A program made the translations under genes and the position numbers. 64,000 nt of DNA from Ferrovibrio sp964218355 (GTDB taxonomy: Bacteria; Pseudomonadota; Alphaproteobacteria; Ferrovibrionales; Ferrovibrionaceae). Shown piece by piece: positions 9,414-17,985 of this stretch; position 1 is the stretch's first letter; each line of letters starts with the position of its first letter. Under the pieces are notes generated by a model. It was not told the origin of the DNA. It was given only the letters and a program-made list of their open reading frames with translations, and did not search any database. Where the stretch lies: contig NZ_CAXPMC010000016.1 in assembly GCF_964218355.1 (NCBI RefSeq), positions 248,001 through 312,000 of the forward strand, in the 5' to 3' direction.

Positions 9414-9504
9414 TGTCCGCTTTTCACTGCGCGCGTTAGTACAGGATGACGACAGCTTGGGTCAGGTGCGGGTGACTACAGTATCGCTTCAGTGGGGCGC
9501 GTGG

Positions 9505-10467
9505 ATGAGTAGCTTTGAAGTTCGGGTTCGCGAAGTCACGGCGGCGGCGCAGGGGATTGCCAGTTTCATCCTGGAAGCAACCGACGGCTCGGCACTGCCG
9601 CCCTATACGGCAGGCGCTCATATCGATGTGGAAGCCGCACCCGGCGTGACACGCCAGTATTCGCTCTGCGGCGAGCTGTCCGGCGGCGTCTGGCGCATTG
9701 CAGTCCTGAAAGACCCGAACTCCCGGGGCGGCTCGATGGCGATGCACGACCGCATCACGGCCGGGAGCACGCTGCGTGTCAGCCAGCCCAGAAACCTGTT
9801 CCAGCTGCAAGCCGCACCGCACAGTCTGCTGATCGCGGGCGGCATCGGCATTACGCCGATCCTGGCCATGGCCTCTGAGCTGCGGCGCGCCGGAAAGCCG
9901 TTCGAACTGCACTATTGCGCCCGTTCCCCGGAGCGCATGGCATTCCGGGATGAAATGCGGGCCGGCGAGATTGCACCCTGCAGCCGCTTTTATTTCGATG
10001 ACGCGCCGGACAGCGGCCGCTTCGATGTGGCCGGCGTGCTGCAGGCTGCTCCGCCCGGCACGCATCTCTATATCTGCGGCCCGTCCGGATTTATCGATGT
10101 CGTGCTCGAGACCGCCCGCAAGGCGGGATGGGCCGAGGACCGCCTGCATCGCGAGCACTTTGCCGCCGTGATCGATACATCAGGCCAGGGGTTCACCCTG
10201 AAGATCGCCGGACGCGGACAAAGCATCTTCGTGCCTGACGGCACCTCTGCGCTCCAGGCCCTGCTCGCCGCAGGCTATGATATTCCACATTCCTGCGAGG
10301 CCGGAATCTGCGGCTCCTGCACTTTGCGCGTTGTCGACGGGATTCCCGATCATCGGGATATCTGCCTGAGCGACGCGGACAAGACAGCGAATGCGGTATT
10401 TACCCCATGCTGCTCACGCGCAATGACCAGCACATTGACGATCGATATCGAAGCATCAGCACACTAA
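9505..10467 (+). CDS. PDR/VanB-type oxygenase reductase (FMN, NAD, [2Fe-2S])
   Basis: The 320-residue protein has an FMN/NAD reductase part (RQYSLCGE near residues 51-58 and GGIGITPILAMA for NAD) and a C-terminal plant-type ferredoxin with CEAGICGSC plus a distal Cys, the usual four-cysteine [2Fe-2S] pattern. This order (reductase, then ferredoxin) defines phthalate-dioxygenase-reductase and VanB enzymes. It would pass NAD(P)H electrons to the Rieske oxygenase at 4432-5700. The ATG at 9505 has GGGGCG upstream; the longer in-frame start at 9457 adds 16 unconserved residues. The aminotransferase follows 12 bp after its stop. Confidence 0.92.
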   Translation: MSSFEVRVREVTAAAQGIASFILEATDGSALPPYTAGAHIDVEAAPGVTRQYSLCGELSGGVWRIAVLKDPNSRGGSMAMHDRITAGSTLRVSQPRNLFQLQAAPHSLLIAGGIGITPILAMASELRRAGKPFELHYCARSPERMAFRDEMRAGEIAPCSRFYFDDAPDSGRFDVAGVLQAAPPGTHLYICGPSGFIDVVLETARKAGWAEDRLHREHFAAVIDTSGQGFTLKIAGRGQSIFVPDGTSALQALLAAGYDIPHSCEAGICGSCTLRVVDGIPDHRDICLSDADKTANAVFTPCCSRAMTSTLTIDIEASAH

Positions 10468-10479
10468 CGAGAGGCACCC

Positions 10480-11691
10480 ATGTCGTCGATTGAAGACAAG
10501 TTCAAGGCGCTCGCCACCGACAACGCACCGGGACAGGAAGTCCGGCAGACCACCGGCAATATCGGCAATCTGATGATCGGGGATATCCTGCCCGGCACAG
10601 CCGTCGATTTCTCGCACGGCGACGTCGATGCCTTCACGCCGACACCGGGTTCGATGGAAGCCTTCCTCGAAGCCGTCGAGATCGGTGGCAGCCAAGCCTA
10701 TACCGAATACCGTGGCTCGGCCGATATCCGCGACGAGCTCGCCACCCGGCTGGGCGACTTCACCGGCAGCGCCATCTCCGGCCAGGACGAGATGATCCTG
10801 ACGCCCGGCACGCAGAGCGCCCTCTTCCTTTCGGTCGCCGCGACAGTCTCAACCGGCGACAAGGTCGCCATCGTGCAGCCGGACTATTTTGCCAATCGCA
10901 AGCTGGTGCAGTTCTTCGGTGGCGAAATCTACCCGGTTTCGATCGAATACCAGAACGACGTGCCAGGTGCCGGGCTTGACCTGTCCAAGCTGAAGGCTGC
11001 GTTCGAGGCGGGCGTTCGCGTCTTCCTGTTCTCCAATCCGAACAATCCGACCGGCGTCGTCTACTCTGCGGAGGAAATTCGCACGATCGCCGATCTGGCC
11101 CGGGAATTTGGCGTCACCGTCATTGCCGACCAGCTCTATTCCCGCCTGCGCTACGAGGGCGCGACCTATACCCACATGCGTGCGACGGAGCTGCCCGACA
11201 GCCAGGTCGTTACCATCATGGGGCCGTCGAAGACGGAGTCGCTGAGCGGCTACCGTCTCGGTGTGGCCTTTGGTTCCCCTGCCGTCATCGAACGCATGGA
11301 AAAGCTTCAGGCCATCGTGTCGCTGCGGGCGCCGGGCTACAATCAGGCGGTGCTGCGTACCTGGTTCAATGAACCGGAAGGCTGGATGGACGAGCGTATC
11401 GTCCAGCATCAGGCGATCCGCGACGAACTGGTCCAGACCTTCCGCGGCGCGGGGATGAAGGTTCGCATTCCGCAGGCGGGCAGCTACTTGTTCCCGGGTC
11501 TGCCCAAGTTGCGCGTCAATCTGCAGGATTTTGTCAGGCTGCTGCGTCATCAGGCCAATGTGACCGTGACGCCGGGCACCGAATTCGGCCCGCATGCGTC
11601 GAACATCCGCCTGAACTTTTCCCAGGACCACAAGGCGGCGGTGGCAGCCGGCGTACGTATCGTCGAAATGGCGAAGCGATACGCGGCCTGA
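10480..11691 (+). CDS. PLP-dependent class I/II aminotransferase
   Basis: Fold-type I aminotransferase of 403 residues. Seen are SNPNNPTGVVYS (substrate carboxylate and PLP contacts), the Asp/Tyr pair in VIADQLYSRLRY, and the PLP-binding lysine in MGPSKTESLSGYRLGVAF. Family members move amino groups between amino acids and 2-oxo acids. It lies 12 bp behind the reductase, so it is probably induced with the oxygenase. This suggests that the substrate or a downstream product carries an amino group or yields a 2-oxo acid, which is inference; the D-2-hydroxyacid dehydrogenase nearby also handles 2-oxo acids. Confidence 0.9.
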   Translation: MSSIEDKFKALATDNAPGQEVRQTTGNIGNLMIGDILPGTAVDFSHGDVDAFTPTPGSMEAFLEAVEIGGSQAYTEYRGSADIRDELATRLGDFTGSAISGQDEMILTPGTQSALFLSVAATVSTGDKVAIVQPDYFANRKLVQFFGGEIYPVSIEYQNDVPGAGLDLSKLKAAFEAGVRVFLFSNPNNPTGVVYSAEEIRTIADLAREFGVTVIADQLYSRLRYEGATYTHMRATELPDSQVVTIMGPSKTESLSGYRLGVAFGSPAVIERMEKLQAIVSLRAPGYNQAVLRTWFNEPEGWMDERIVQHQAIRDELVQTFRGAGMKVRIPQAGSYLFPGLPKLRVNLQDFVRLLRHQANVTVTPGTEFGPHASNIRLNFSQDHKAAVAAGVRIVEMAKRYAA

Positions 11692-11698
11692 TTTCATA

Positions 11699-11726
11699 TG
11701 GCCCGATGGCGCATGCTTCCGGGCCA
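11699..11726. terminator. Weak hairpin after aminotransferase gene
   Basis: TGGCCCG and CGGGCCA form a 7-bp stem around a 14-base loop just after the aminotransferase stop, between convergent genes. No T-run follows, so a terminator role is tentative. The rest of 11692-11900 holds nothing recognised. Confidence 0.3.
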
Positions 11727-11900
11727 CTGCGCCGTCCGTTCAGGACAACAATTCCAAATCCGGAATTCCGGCCCTCGGCCGATCAGCGCCGGGAATGTTT
11801 GATTAAGCGCGACGCCGTGGAGAACCGGACAGAAGGATGTTTAAATTGCTGGCCCGCAACTTTTTATAATCAACTAAGTACTGCGAGCAACCTTCACCCT

Positions 11901-13139
11901 TCAACTAAACCGGCTCACCGAAAGTGCGCTTATGTCATGTCGAGGCGCACCGGTTCGCAGAATATCGCCAACCAATTCGGCTGTGATTGCAGCCAATGTT
12001 AGTCCCAGATGCTGATGGCCAAACGCCAGCGTCACGTTCCGGTAGCCCGGCACCATTCCGATCATTGGCAGGTAGTCCGGCAGTGTGGGCCGGTCGCCGA
12101 ACCAGCGGGTCTGCTCGGCCAATCCCGGCCGATCAAAAAGTTCGGCTGCATGCCGCCTCAGGACATCCGCCCGCTTCCAGTCTGGTGCATGGGCTCCCAG
12201 CTCGACGGTCCCCGCCAGCCGCAGACCTGAGGCCATCGGCGTCGCGACGAAGCCACGCTCGGCAAACAGCAGCGGAATGTTCAGTGGGACTTTGCCCGCT
12301 TCCACCATGACATGATATCCGCGCTCGCTGGTTAGCGGCGCCTTCACGCCGAGCGGCCGGATCAGATCCGGAGAGCCGTTTCCTGCCGTGAGCACAACAT
12401 TGTCGGCCTTGAGCTCGCCATCCTGCAACTGCAAGCCGACCGCCGCCCCGGCCTCTGTCAGAATCCGCAGGACGCGCCGACCTTCCACCACAATCCCGCC
12501 ATCCCCAACAAACCTGCGATACAGGTTCTGTACCAGTCCGAATGGATCCGTCGTGTATATGGCGTCAGGATGGAACCGGCCCGCATGCATCTGCGGTTTC
12601 AATGCCGGACACATCGCCCGAATTCCGGATCCCGAAACCGGCTCGAACCTGATGCCATGTTCGAGCAGAAGCCGGTTCTCGTCTTCGGCCGCCCTGGCAG
12701 CCTGCGCGGTCTCGAAGAGCGTGAGATACCCTTGCCGCTGGAACAGGTTTGCCTCGCCGGGCTCACTGGCCAGCTGCCTCCAGGCCGGAACTGCGTTCCG
12801 CAGCAGCAGGGCCAGAATATCAGTGCCCTTCCGGACCGCGCTCGGTCGTGATGCCAGCGCAAACCGTACCAGCCATGGCAGCAGTGACGGCAACGACGCC
12901 CATCGCAGATGCAAAGGTCCAAGCGGATTGGCAAGCATTCCGAAAGCGCCCAGAAGTACGTCTGGACGCGCAAGCGGCTGAACATGATCGACCGCAATCA
13001 GACCTGCATTGCCAAAAGAGCAACCGCGCCCGATCTCGCCCGCATCAACCACTGTGACCTGCCGCCCTGCACGTTGCAGTATCCGCGCACAGGCAATGCC
13101 AATGACACCACCACCGATGATGGCGATGTCGGTAGTCAT
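11901..13139 (-). CDS. FAD-dependent D-amino-acid dehydrogenase-like oxidoreductase
   Basis: The 412-residue protein begins MTTDIAIIGGGVIGIACARIL, a dinucleotide-binding GxGxxG motif, followed by the DadA-type segment CSFGNAGLIA near residue 40. The C-terminal part has GLRLAGTVELG and LPMIGMVPG, typical of DAO-family enzymes. Such enzymes oxidise D-amino acids, opines or glycine derivatives to imino products. The start at 13139 overlaps the preceding stop as TGATG, so it is translationally coupled to the ornithine-cyclodeaminase-like gene. As the last gene of the peptide-transporter operon it may process an imported D-amino acid or N-alkyl amino acid; the substrate is not known. Confidence 0.9.
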   Translation of the reverse strand: MTTDIAIIGGGVIGIACARILQRAGRQVTVVDAGEIGRGCSFGNAGLIAVDHVQPLARPDVLLGAFGMLANPLGPLHLRWASLPSLLPWLVRFALASRPSAVRKGTDILALLLRNAVPAWRQLASEPGEANLFQRQGYLTLFETAQAARAAEDENRLLLEHGIRFEPVSGSGIRAMCPALKPQMHAGRFHPDAIYTTDPFGLVQNLYRRFVGDGGIVVEGRRVLRILTEAGAAVGLQLQDGELKADNVVLTAGNGSPDLIRPLGVKAPLTSERGYHVMVEAGKVPLNIPLLFAERGFVATPMASGLRLAGTVELGAHAPDWKRADVLRRHAAELFDRPGLAEQTRWFGDRPTLPDYLPMIGMVPGYRNVTLAFGHQHLGLTLAAITAELVGDILRTGAPRHDISALSVSRFS

Positions 13140-14089
13140 CAAGCGGCGACCGGACAATGCGCTTTCTCGTAGACCAGCGAAGCGGCGGCAAGATCCTCGA
13201 TCGCGACACCCACCGACTTGAACAGCGTGATCTGGCTGTCCTGGGTGCGACCGGGATGCGTCTTGCGGGTCAGATCGAACAGGTCGCCACGGATTCCATC
13301 CGCCGAAAGCACCGAAGTCTGCAGCGGCACCACGATATCGCCTGCCTCTTTGGTTGCACCGGCACGGGTATCGACAAAGATTTCGCTGCGGCGAATTGCC
13401 TCGTCATCCGCCTCACGCATGGCCGGCGTGAAGCCGCCTACCAAATCGAGATGCGTGCCGGGCCGCAACCAGGCGCCCTGCACCAGGGGCAGCGTGCTCA
13501 GCGTGGCACAGCTGACGATATCCGCGTTGCCAACAGCCGTTTCCAGATCCGTGACTGCACTGGCCTCCAGGCCGCCCTGCCGCAGTTCCTGCGCCACCTC
13601 TTCCGCTTTCTGCGGGTTACGGCCCCAGACGGACACGGACTTTATGGGCCGCACGGCGGCATGGGCAAAGGCAAGATGCCTGGACAGCCGCCCGGTGCCG
13701 ACGATCAGCAGCCTGCTCGCATCCTTGCGCGCCAGATAACGGGCGGCCAGGGCCGAGGCGGCAGCAGTGCGACGCACCGTCAGCTCACCGCCTTCCAGGA
13801 TCGCCAGAGTCTCGCCTGTCTCGCCGGAAAACAGGAGATACACGCCCGACACGGCAGGCTTTCCGGCTTTTGCATTGGCCGGGAAAACATTCACCGCCTT
13901 CACACCGAGATACTTATTGGGAATCCAAGCGGGCATAAGCAGATGTACCGGCGGCTCCGGCCCGTCCGCCATCACATGGTGATGTCGCGTCGGCATCTTG
14001 CTGTCCTGAATGAAAGCCTGTTCGAGCACTTGGATTGTCGAAGCCCAGTCGAGACTCTGCCGAATTTCTGCCGCGGTAATAACCTTCAC
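13139..14089 (-). CDS. Ornithine cyclodeaminase / mu-crystallin family protein
   Basis: The 316-residue product shows the family core: LGVKAVNVFPAN near residue 60, ELTVRRTAAASALAARYLAR, then the Rossmann motif IVGTGRLSRHLAFAHA. Members deaminate ornithine, reduce ketimines, or act as opine and N-alkyl amino acid dehydrogenases. The start is GTG at 14089, chosen because AAGGAG lies 7 bp upstream and the length then matches the family. A longer open frame back to 14317 runs through the upstream ATPase gene and is rejected. It is coupled to the DadA-like oxidase downstream. Confidence 0.88.
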   Translation of the reverse strand: MKVITAAEIRQSLDWASTIQVLEQAFIQDSKMPTRHHHVMADGPEPPVHLLMPAWIPNKYLGVKAVNVFPANAKAGKPAVSGVYLLFSGETGETLAILEGGELTVRRTAAASALAARYLARKDASRLLIVGTGRLSRHLAFAHAAVRPIKSVSVWGRNPQKAEEVAQELRQGGLEASAVTDLETAVGNADIVSCATLSTLPLVQGAWLRPGTHLDLVGGFTPAMREADDEAIRRSEIFVDTRAGATKEAGDIVVPLQTSVLSADGIRGDLFDLTRKTHPGRTQDSQITLFKSVGVAIEDLAAASLVYEKAHCPVAA

Positions 14090-14126
14090 GCTTTCACTCC
14101 TTATGACAGCAATGCTGCCTACACAT

Positions 14127-15104
14127 TCAAGCCGCCGCGCTGGCCGAATCTTCCACAAGGTGGCACTCGGCCCAGCGTTCGCCTCTGCCGCGCGCCGGTT
14201 CATTGGTACTGCACACCGGAACCGCCACCGGGCAGCGCGGATGAAAACGGCAGCCTGTGGGAAGTTTGGCCGGGTTCGGCACGGTTCGACCAAGCCCCAG
14301 ATCAGGAATGCCGGCACCCGGATCCGGCGCCAGCACCGAATGGAGCAGCGCGCGGGTATAAGGATGCTGGGGATTTCCGAACAGCTCGGCTGTCGCGGCC
14401 TGCTCGACGATGCGGCCCAGATACATGACCGCCACAGACGTCGCCATATGTTCGACGACGGCCAGATTATGACTTACGAATACGTAAGTGAGGCCAAACT
14501 CGCTCCGCAGATCGAGCAGAAGATTGAGGATCTGCGACTGAACCGAGACATCCAGCGCCGATGTCGGTTCATCGCAGACCAGAATGTCCGGCCTGAGCGC
14601 CAATGCTCTCGCGATCACAACACGCTGACGCTGACCACCCGACAACTGGCTCGGCGGACTGTCGATCAGACGCTGCGGCAGGCCAACCACATCCAGCAGT
14701 TTCCGCGCCTTCTGCGCACGCTCAGCAGAGGTTCCGATACCGTGAATCCGGAGTGGCTGCTCGATGATCCGGCCGATGGAGTGCCGCGGATTCAGCGCTG
14801 AATACGGATCCTGGAAAACATACTGGATGCGGCTGGCCACTTCGAGCCGGGGAATATCGGCCAACCGCTTGCCGTTCAGGCGCACTTCGCCGGCCGTCGG
14901 CTGGATCAATCCCATCATGATCTTGGCAAGCGTGGTTTTGCCGCACCCGGACTCGCCGACCAGCCCGAGCACTTCGCCACGGCGCAGTTGCAGAGACACA
15001 TCGTCGACGGCGCGCAGATAGCGGCGACGGAACAGATGTCCGCCAAGCTGATACTGCTGGCTGACCGCTTTGACCTCGAAAATAGGCGCTTCGGACTGTG
15101 TCAT
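14127..15104 (-). CDS. Oligopeptide-type ABC transporter ATP-binding protein (DppF/OppF-like)
   Basis: The 325-residue ATPase has Walker A VGESGCGKTTLAK near residue 55, signature LSGGQRQRVVIARAL, Walker B DILVCDEPTSALD and the C-terminal oligo_HPY region (HPYTRALLHSVLAPDPG), with Cys residues late in the chain as in peptide transporters. Its ATG at 15104 overlaps the stop of the DppD-like gene as ATGA, so the upstream in-frame start at 15152 is not used. It pairs with the next ATPase to drive the DppBC permease. Confidence 0.93.
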   Translation of the reverse strand: MTQSEAPIFEVKAVSQQYQLGGHLFRRRYLRAVDDVSLQLRRGEVLGLVGESGCGKTTLAKIMMGLIQPTAGEVRLNGKRLADIPRLEVASRIQYVFQDPYSALNPRHSIGRIIEQPLRIHGIGTSAERAQKARKLLDVVGLPQRLIDSPPSQLSGGQRQRVVIARALALRPDILVCDEPTSALDVSVQSQILNLLLDLRSEFGLTYVFVSHNLAVVEHMATSVAVMYLGRIVEQAATAELFGNPQHPYTRALLHSVLAPDPGAGIPDLGLGRTVPNPAKLPTGCRFHPRCPVAVPVCSTNEPARGRGERWAECHLVEDSASAAA

Positions 15105-16111
15105 CGCGACACCTCGCTGGTGGCGCCATATGAACTCACCGGCAGGATGCACCGGTAGCCCTGCCCATCCGGCAGTTGCTGCCAGTCGATATCAGCCTCG
15201 CCGCAACGCTCTTCGGCATATTGGCAGCGCTGGCGAAACGCGCAGCCCGCCAGATCGCCGATCAGGGACGGCACGACGCCCGGGATGGATGGCAGATGGG
15301 CCATGTGTTTGTGGCGGCCGGGAATCGGCAGGCATTCCAGCAGGCCACGGGTATAGGGGTGGCTCGGCCGATTGAAGACCTGGTGCACGTCGCCGCGCTC
15401 AACGATCTCTCCGGCATACATCACCGCAACCTTGTCGGCCATGCGAGACACGACGCCCAGGTCATGGGTGATCAGGATCATGCCCATGCCGAATTCTTCC
15501 TGCAGATTGCGCAGGACGCGCAGCAGTTCAGCCTGGATGGTCACGTCCAGTGCCGTGGTCGGCTCGTCCGCCAGCAGCAGTTGCGGGCCGCACATCAGCG
15601 CCATGGCGATCATCATGCGCTGACGCAAACCACCGGACAGTTCATGCGGATACTGCTTCAGTCGCTCCACCGGTGCACTGACGCCGATCTTCTCGAACAG
15701 GAACAGGGCACGTTCGCGGGCTTCCTTTGTGCTGACATTGCGGTGCTGGCGGTGAACGTCGACCAGCTGCTGCCCAATGGTCAGTGCCGGGTTCAACGAG
15801 GTCATCGGCTCCTGGAAGATCATCGCCATCCGGTTGCCGCGCAGGCGATTGAACGCCTTCTCCGGCAACGACAGGATGTCGTCCCCCTGGAACTCAAGCC
15901 GGTCGGCCGTGCGCAGCGCCTTGCGCGGCAGCAGCCCCATCAGGGCCATCGCGGTCAGCGACTTGCCGCAACCGGACTCGCCGACCAGGCAGAGCGTTTC
16001 TCCGCGCTTAAGGTCGAAATCGATGCCGCGGACGGCATGCAGTATGCCCTTGGGGGTCGGGATATCGACCCGCAATCCCCTGACGTCGAGCAAGGTATCG
16101 GTGGCACTCAT
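15101..16111 (-). CDS. Oligopeptide-type ABC transporter ATP-binding protein (DppD/OppD-like)
   Basis: The 336-residue ATPase has Walker A VGESGCGKSLTAMALMGLLP, signature LSGGLRQRMMIAMAL, Walker B LLLADEPTTALD and the oligo_HPY extension HPYTRGLLECLPIPG followed by Cys-rich FRQRCQYAEERC. This is the DppD/OppD member of the heteromeric ATPase pair. It overlaps both neighbours by ATGA (upstream DppC-like permease, downstream DppF-like ATPase), so the transporter genes are translationally coupled. Confidence 0.93.
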   Translation of the reverse strand: MSATDTLLDVRGLRVDIPTPKGILHAVRGIDFDLKRGETLCLVGESGCGKSLTAMALMGLLPRKALRTADRLEFQGDDILSLPEKAFNRLRGNRMAMIFQEPMTSLNPALTIGQQLVDVHRQHRNVSTKEARERALFLFEKIGVSAPVERLKQYPHELSGGLRQRMMIAMALMCGPQLLLADEPTTALDVTIQAELLRVLRNLQEEFGMGMILITHDLGVVSRMADKVAVMYAGEIVERGDVHQVFNRPSHPYTRGLLECLPIPGRHKHMAHLPSIPGVVPSLIGDLAGCAFRQRCQYAEERCGEADIDWQQLPDGQGYRCILPVSSYGATSEVSR

Positions 16112-17004
16112 CGGTTACGGCCCTCTGGCGCGGTGAGATCGCGCAGGCCGTCGCCGGTCATGTTGGTGGCCAGCACCAGCACGAACAGGAACGCGCCCGG
16201 AATGGTAATCAGCCATGGATCGAAGAAGACGTCGGCACGACCCTCGGCAATCATCAGGCCCCAGGATGGGGTCGGCGCAGGCACACCGATGCCGAGGAAT
16301 GACAGGGCAGCCTCCAGCACGATCGCCTGCGCGATCTCCAGGGTCGCCACCACCAGCAGGTTGTTGACGACGTTCGGGAGAATTTCCTGCACCACGATCT
16401 GCAGATGGGAAGCCCCCTGGACCTTGGCCGCCACGATGAAATCGGCGGAGCGTATCTGCTGGGTGGTGGCGCGCATGACGATCGCGAACCTGTCCCATAA
16501 CAGCAAACCGAGAACCGCGATCACCACCTGCAGGGAGGATCCGACCAGCGCCACCACGGCAAGGGCAACCAGCACCACCGGAATGGCCAGGCGGGCCGTG
16601 ATCAGGAATGAAATGACCGTATCGACCCGGCCGCCGAAATATCCGGCGGCGACACCGAGCGTCGTGCCGATCAGGCATGAAAGCAGCGTGACGCACAGGC
16701 CAACGAAGAGCGAGATACGCGCCCCGTAGAAAATGCGGGACAGGTAGTCGCGGCCAACCTGATCGGCCCCGAACGGGTGATCCCAGCTGCCGCCCTCCAT
16801 CCAGACCGGTGGACGCATACGCGACATCAGATCCTGGGCATAGGGATCGTGAGGCGCCAGCAGCGGCGCAAGAATCGCCATCAGTGCGAAGACAACCAGC
16901 ACGGAGAAGCCGAGCATGAAGCCGGTATGCTGACGCCAGCGCGGCAGGATGCGCGTGACGATGGGCTTGGCGCCGACAGCGGACGCTACGGGCGCGGCGG
17001 TCAT
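16108..17004 (-). CDS. Peptide-type ABC transporter permease (DppC-like)
   Basis: Integral membrane protein of 298 residues. A first membrane segment at about residues 29-50 (FMLGFSVLVVFALMAILAPLLAP) is followed by the DppC-type periplasmic stretch HPFGADQVGRDYLSRIFYGARISL and the binding-protein-dependent permease domain with its EAA-like loop (AAKVQGASHLQIVVQEILPNV). It overlaps the DppB-like and DppD-like genes by four bases each and forms the permease dimer with DppB. Confidence 0.93.
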   Translation of the reverse strand: MTAAPVASAVGAKPIVTRILPRWRQHTGFMLGFSVLVVFALMAILAPLLAPHDPYAQDLMSRMRPPVWMEGGSWDHPFGADQVGRDYLSRIFYGARISLFVGLCVTLLSCLIGTTLGVAAGYFGGRVDTVISFLITARLAIPVVLVALAVVALVGSSLQVVIAVLGLLLWDRFAIVMRATTQQIRSADFIVAAKVQGASHLQIVVQEILPNVVNNLLVVATLEIAQAIVLEAALSFLGIGVPAPTPSWGLMIAEGRADVFFDPWLITIPGAFLFVLVLATNMTGDGLRDLTAPEGRNR

Positions 17005-17918
17005 GAAATCCTCATTCGGGGGTCAAGCCAGGCATTGACCACATCCGCAAGGAAGGTCAGCACGATATAAAAAAGCGAGAAGCACAGGACCAGCGCCTGA
17101 ATGACCGGTAGGTCGCTGCGCAGGATCGACTCCCAGGCAAGCCGTCCGGCGCCATGGATCGCGAACACACTTTCCACCACGACCGATCCGGCCAGCATGT
17201 AGCCGAACTGCGCCGCCGCCAGGCTCACCACCGGGATCAACGCATTCCGCAGGGCATATTTCATCAGCACCTTGCGGGGCACGATGCCCATGGCGCGCGC
17301 CGTACGAATATAATCGGTATCGAGGACACCGATCATGCCCGAACGAGTGAGACGCATGATGGCGGGCGCTGCGAAGTAAGACAGCACCACCATCGGCATG
17401 ATGTAATGCTTCCAGCTGTCGAGGCCGGAACTCGGCAGAATCGGGAATGTCACGCTGAACGCAATCACCAGCAGCAGGGCAAACCAGAAGGTCGGCATCG
17501 CCTGACCCACCACCGCAAACAGCAATGCAAATCTGTCTATCTTCGTATTCGGATGACAACCTGCTGCGACACCCAGCGGCACACCGATGGCAACCGCCAG
17601 AAGAATGGCACAGGCGCCGAGCCTCATGGTGGTGAACATCCGCTCGACCAGGATCGACGAGACCGGCAGGTCGAAATACAGGCTGCGGCCAAGGTCACCG
17701 GTCAGGAACCCGCCAAGCCAGGACAGATACTGCAGGATGATGGGGCGGTCGAACCCGTAGGCTTCGCGGATGCGGATGATGTCCGCCACGCTGCCCGACT
17801 CGCCGGCCATGCGCGTTGCCGGATCGCCACCCGCAAACATCAGGAAGAACGTCGCCAGCGACACTGCCAGAATCAGCAGAAGTCCAGATACCGACCGACG
17901 CAGGATATAGCGATACAT
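17001..17918 (-). CDS. Peptide-type ABC transporter permease (DppB-like)
   Basis: The 305-residue membrane protein begins MYRYILRRSVSGLLLILAVSLATFFLMF, the usual DppB N-terminal segment, and continues with GDPATRMAGESGS, GDLGRSLYFDLPVSSIL and the EAA-like loop RTARAMGIVPRKVLMKYALRNALIPV. It follows the binding-protein gene after 67 bp containing a strong hairpin. That spacing and structure would favour higher expression of the binding protein than of the membrane components. Confidence 0.93.
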   Translation of the reverse strand: MYRYILRRSVSGLLLILAVSLATFFLMFAGGDPATRMAGESGSVADIIRIREAYGFDRPIILQYLSWLGGFLTGDLGRSLYFDLPVSSILVERMFTTMRLGACAILLAVAIGVPLGVAAGCHPNTKIDRFALLFAVVGQAMPTFWFALLLVIAFSVTFPILPSSGLDSWKHYIMPMVVLSYFAAPAIMRLTRSGMIGVLDTDYIRTARAMGIVPRKVLMKYALRNALIPVVSLAAAQFGYMLAGSVVVESVFAIHGAGRLAWESILRSDLPVIQALVLCFSLFYIVLTFLADVVNAWLDPRMRIS

Positions 17919-17941
17919 TCCGCCTCACTTGCTGCACTGAA

Positions 17942-17970
17942 CCACCGACGGGATACTATCCCATCGGTGG
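17942..17970 (-). terminator. Intercistronic hairpin between binding protein and permease genes
   Basis: Two 13-base arms (17942-17954 and 17958-17970) pair around a 3-base loop; the single mismatch (17949/17963) is a G-U wobble in the minus-strand transcript. No U-run follows. It most likely stabilises the upstream binding-protein mRNA or attenuates read-through into the permease genes. Confidence 0.55.
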
Positions 17971-17985
17971 CCGGACTTGAGGTGA

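Noticed and set aside
13139..14317. Longer 392-residue form of the ornithine-cyclodeaminase-like protein
   Set aside because: The added N-terminus overlaps the DppF-like gene by almost 200 bp; the GTG at 14089 with AAGGAG gives the normal length.
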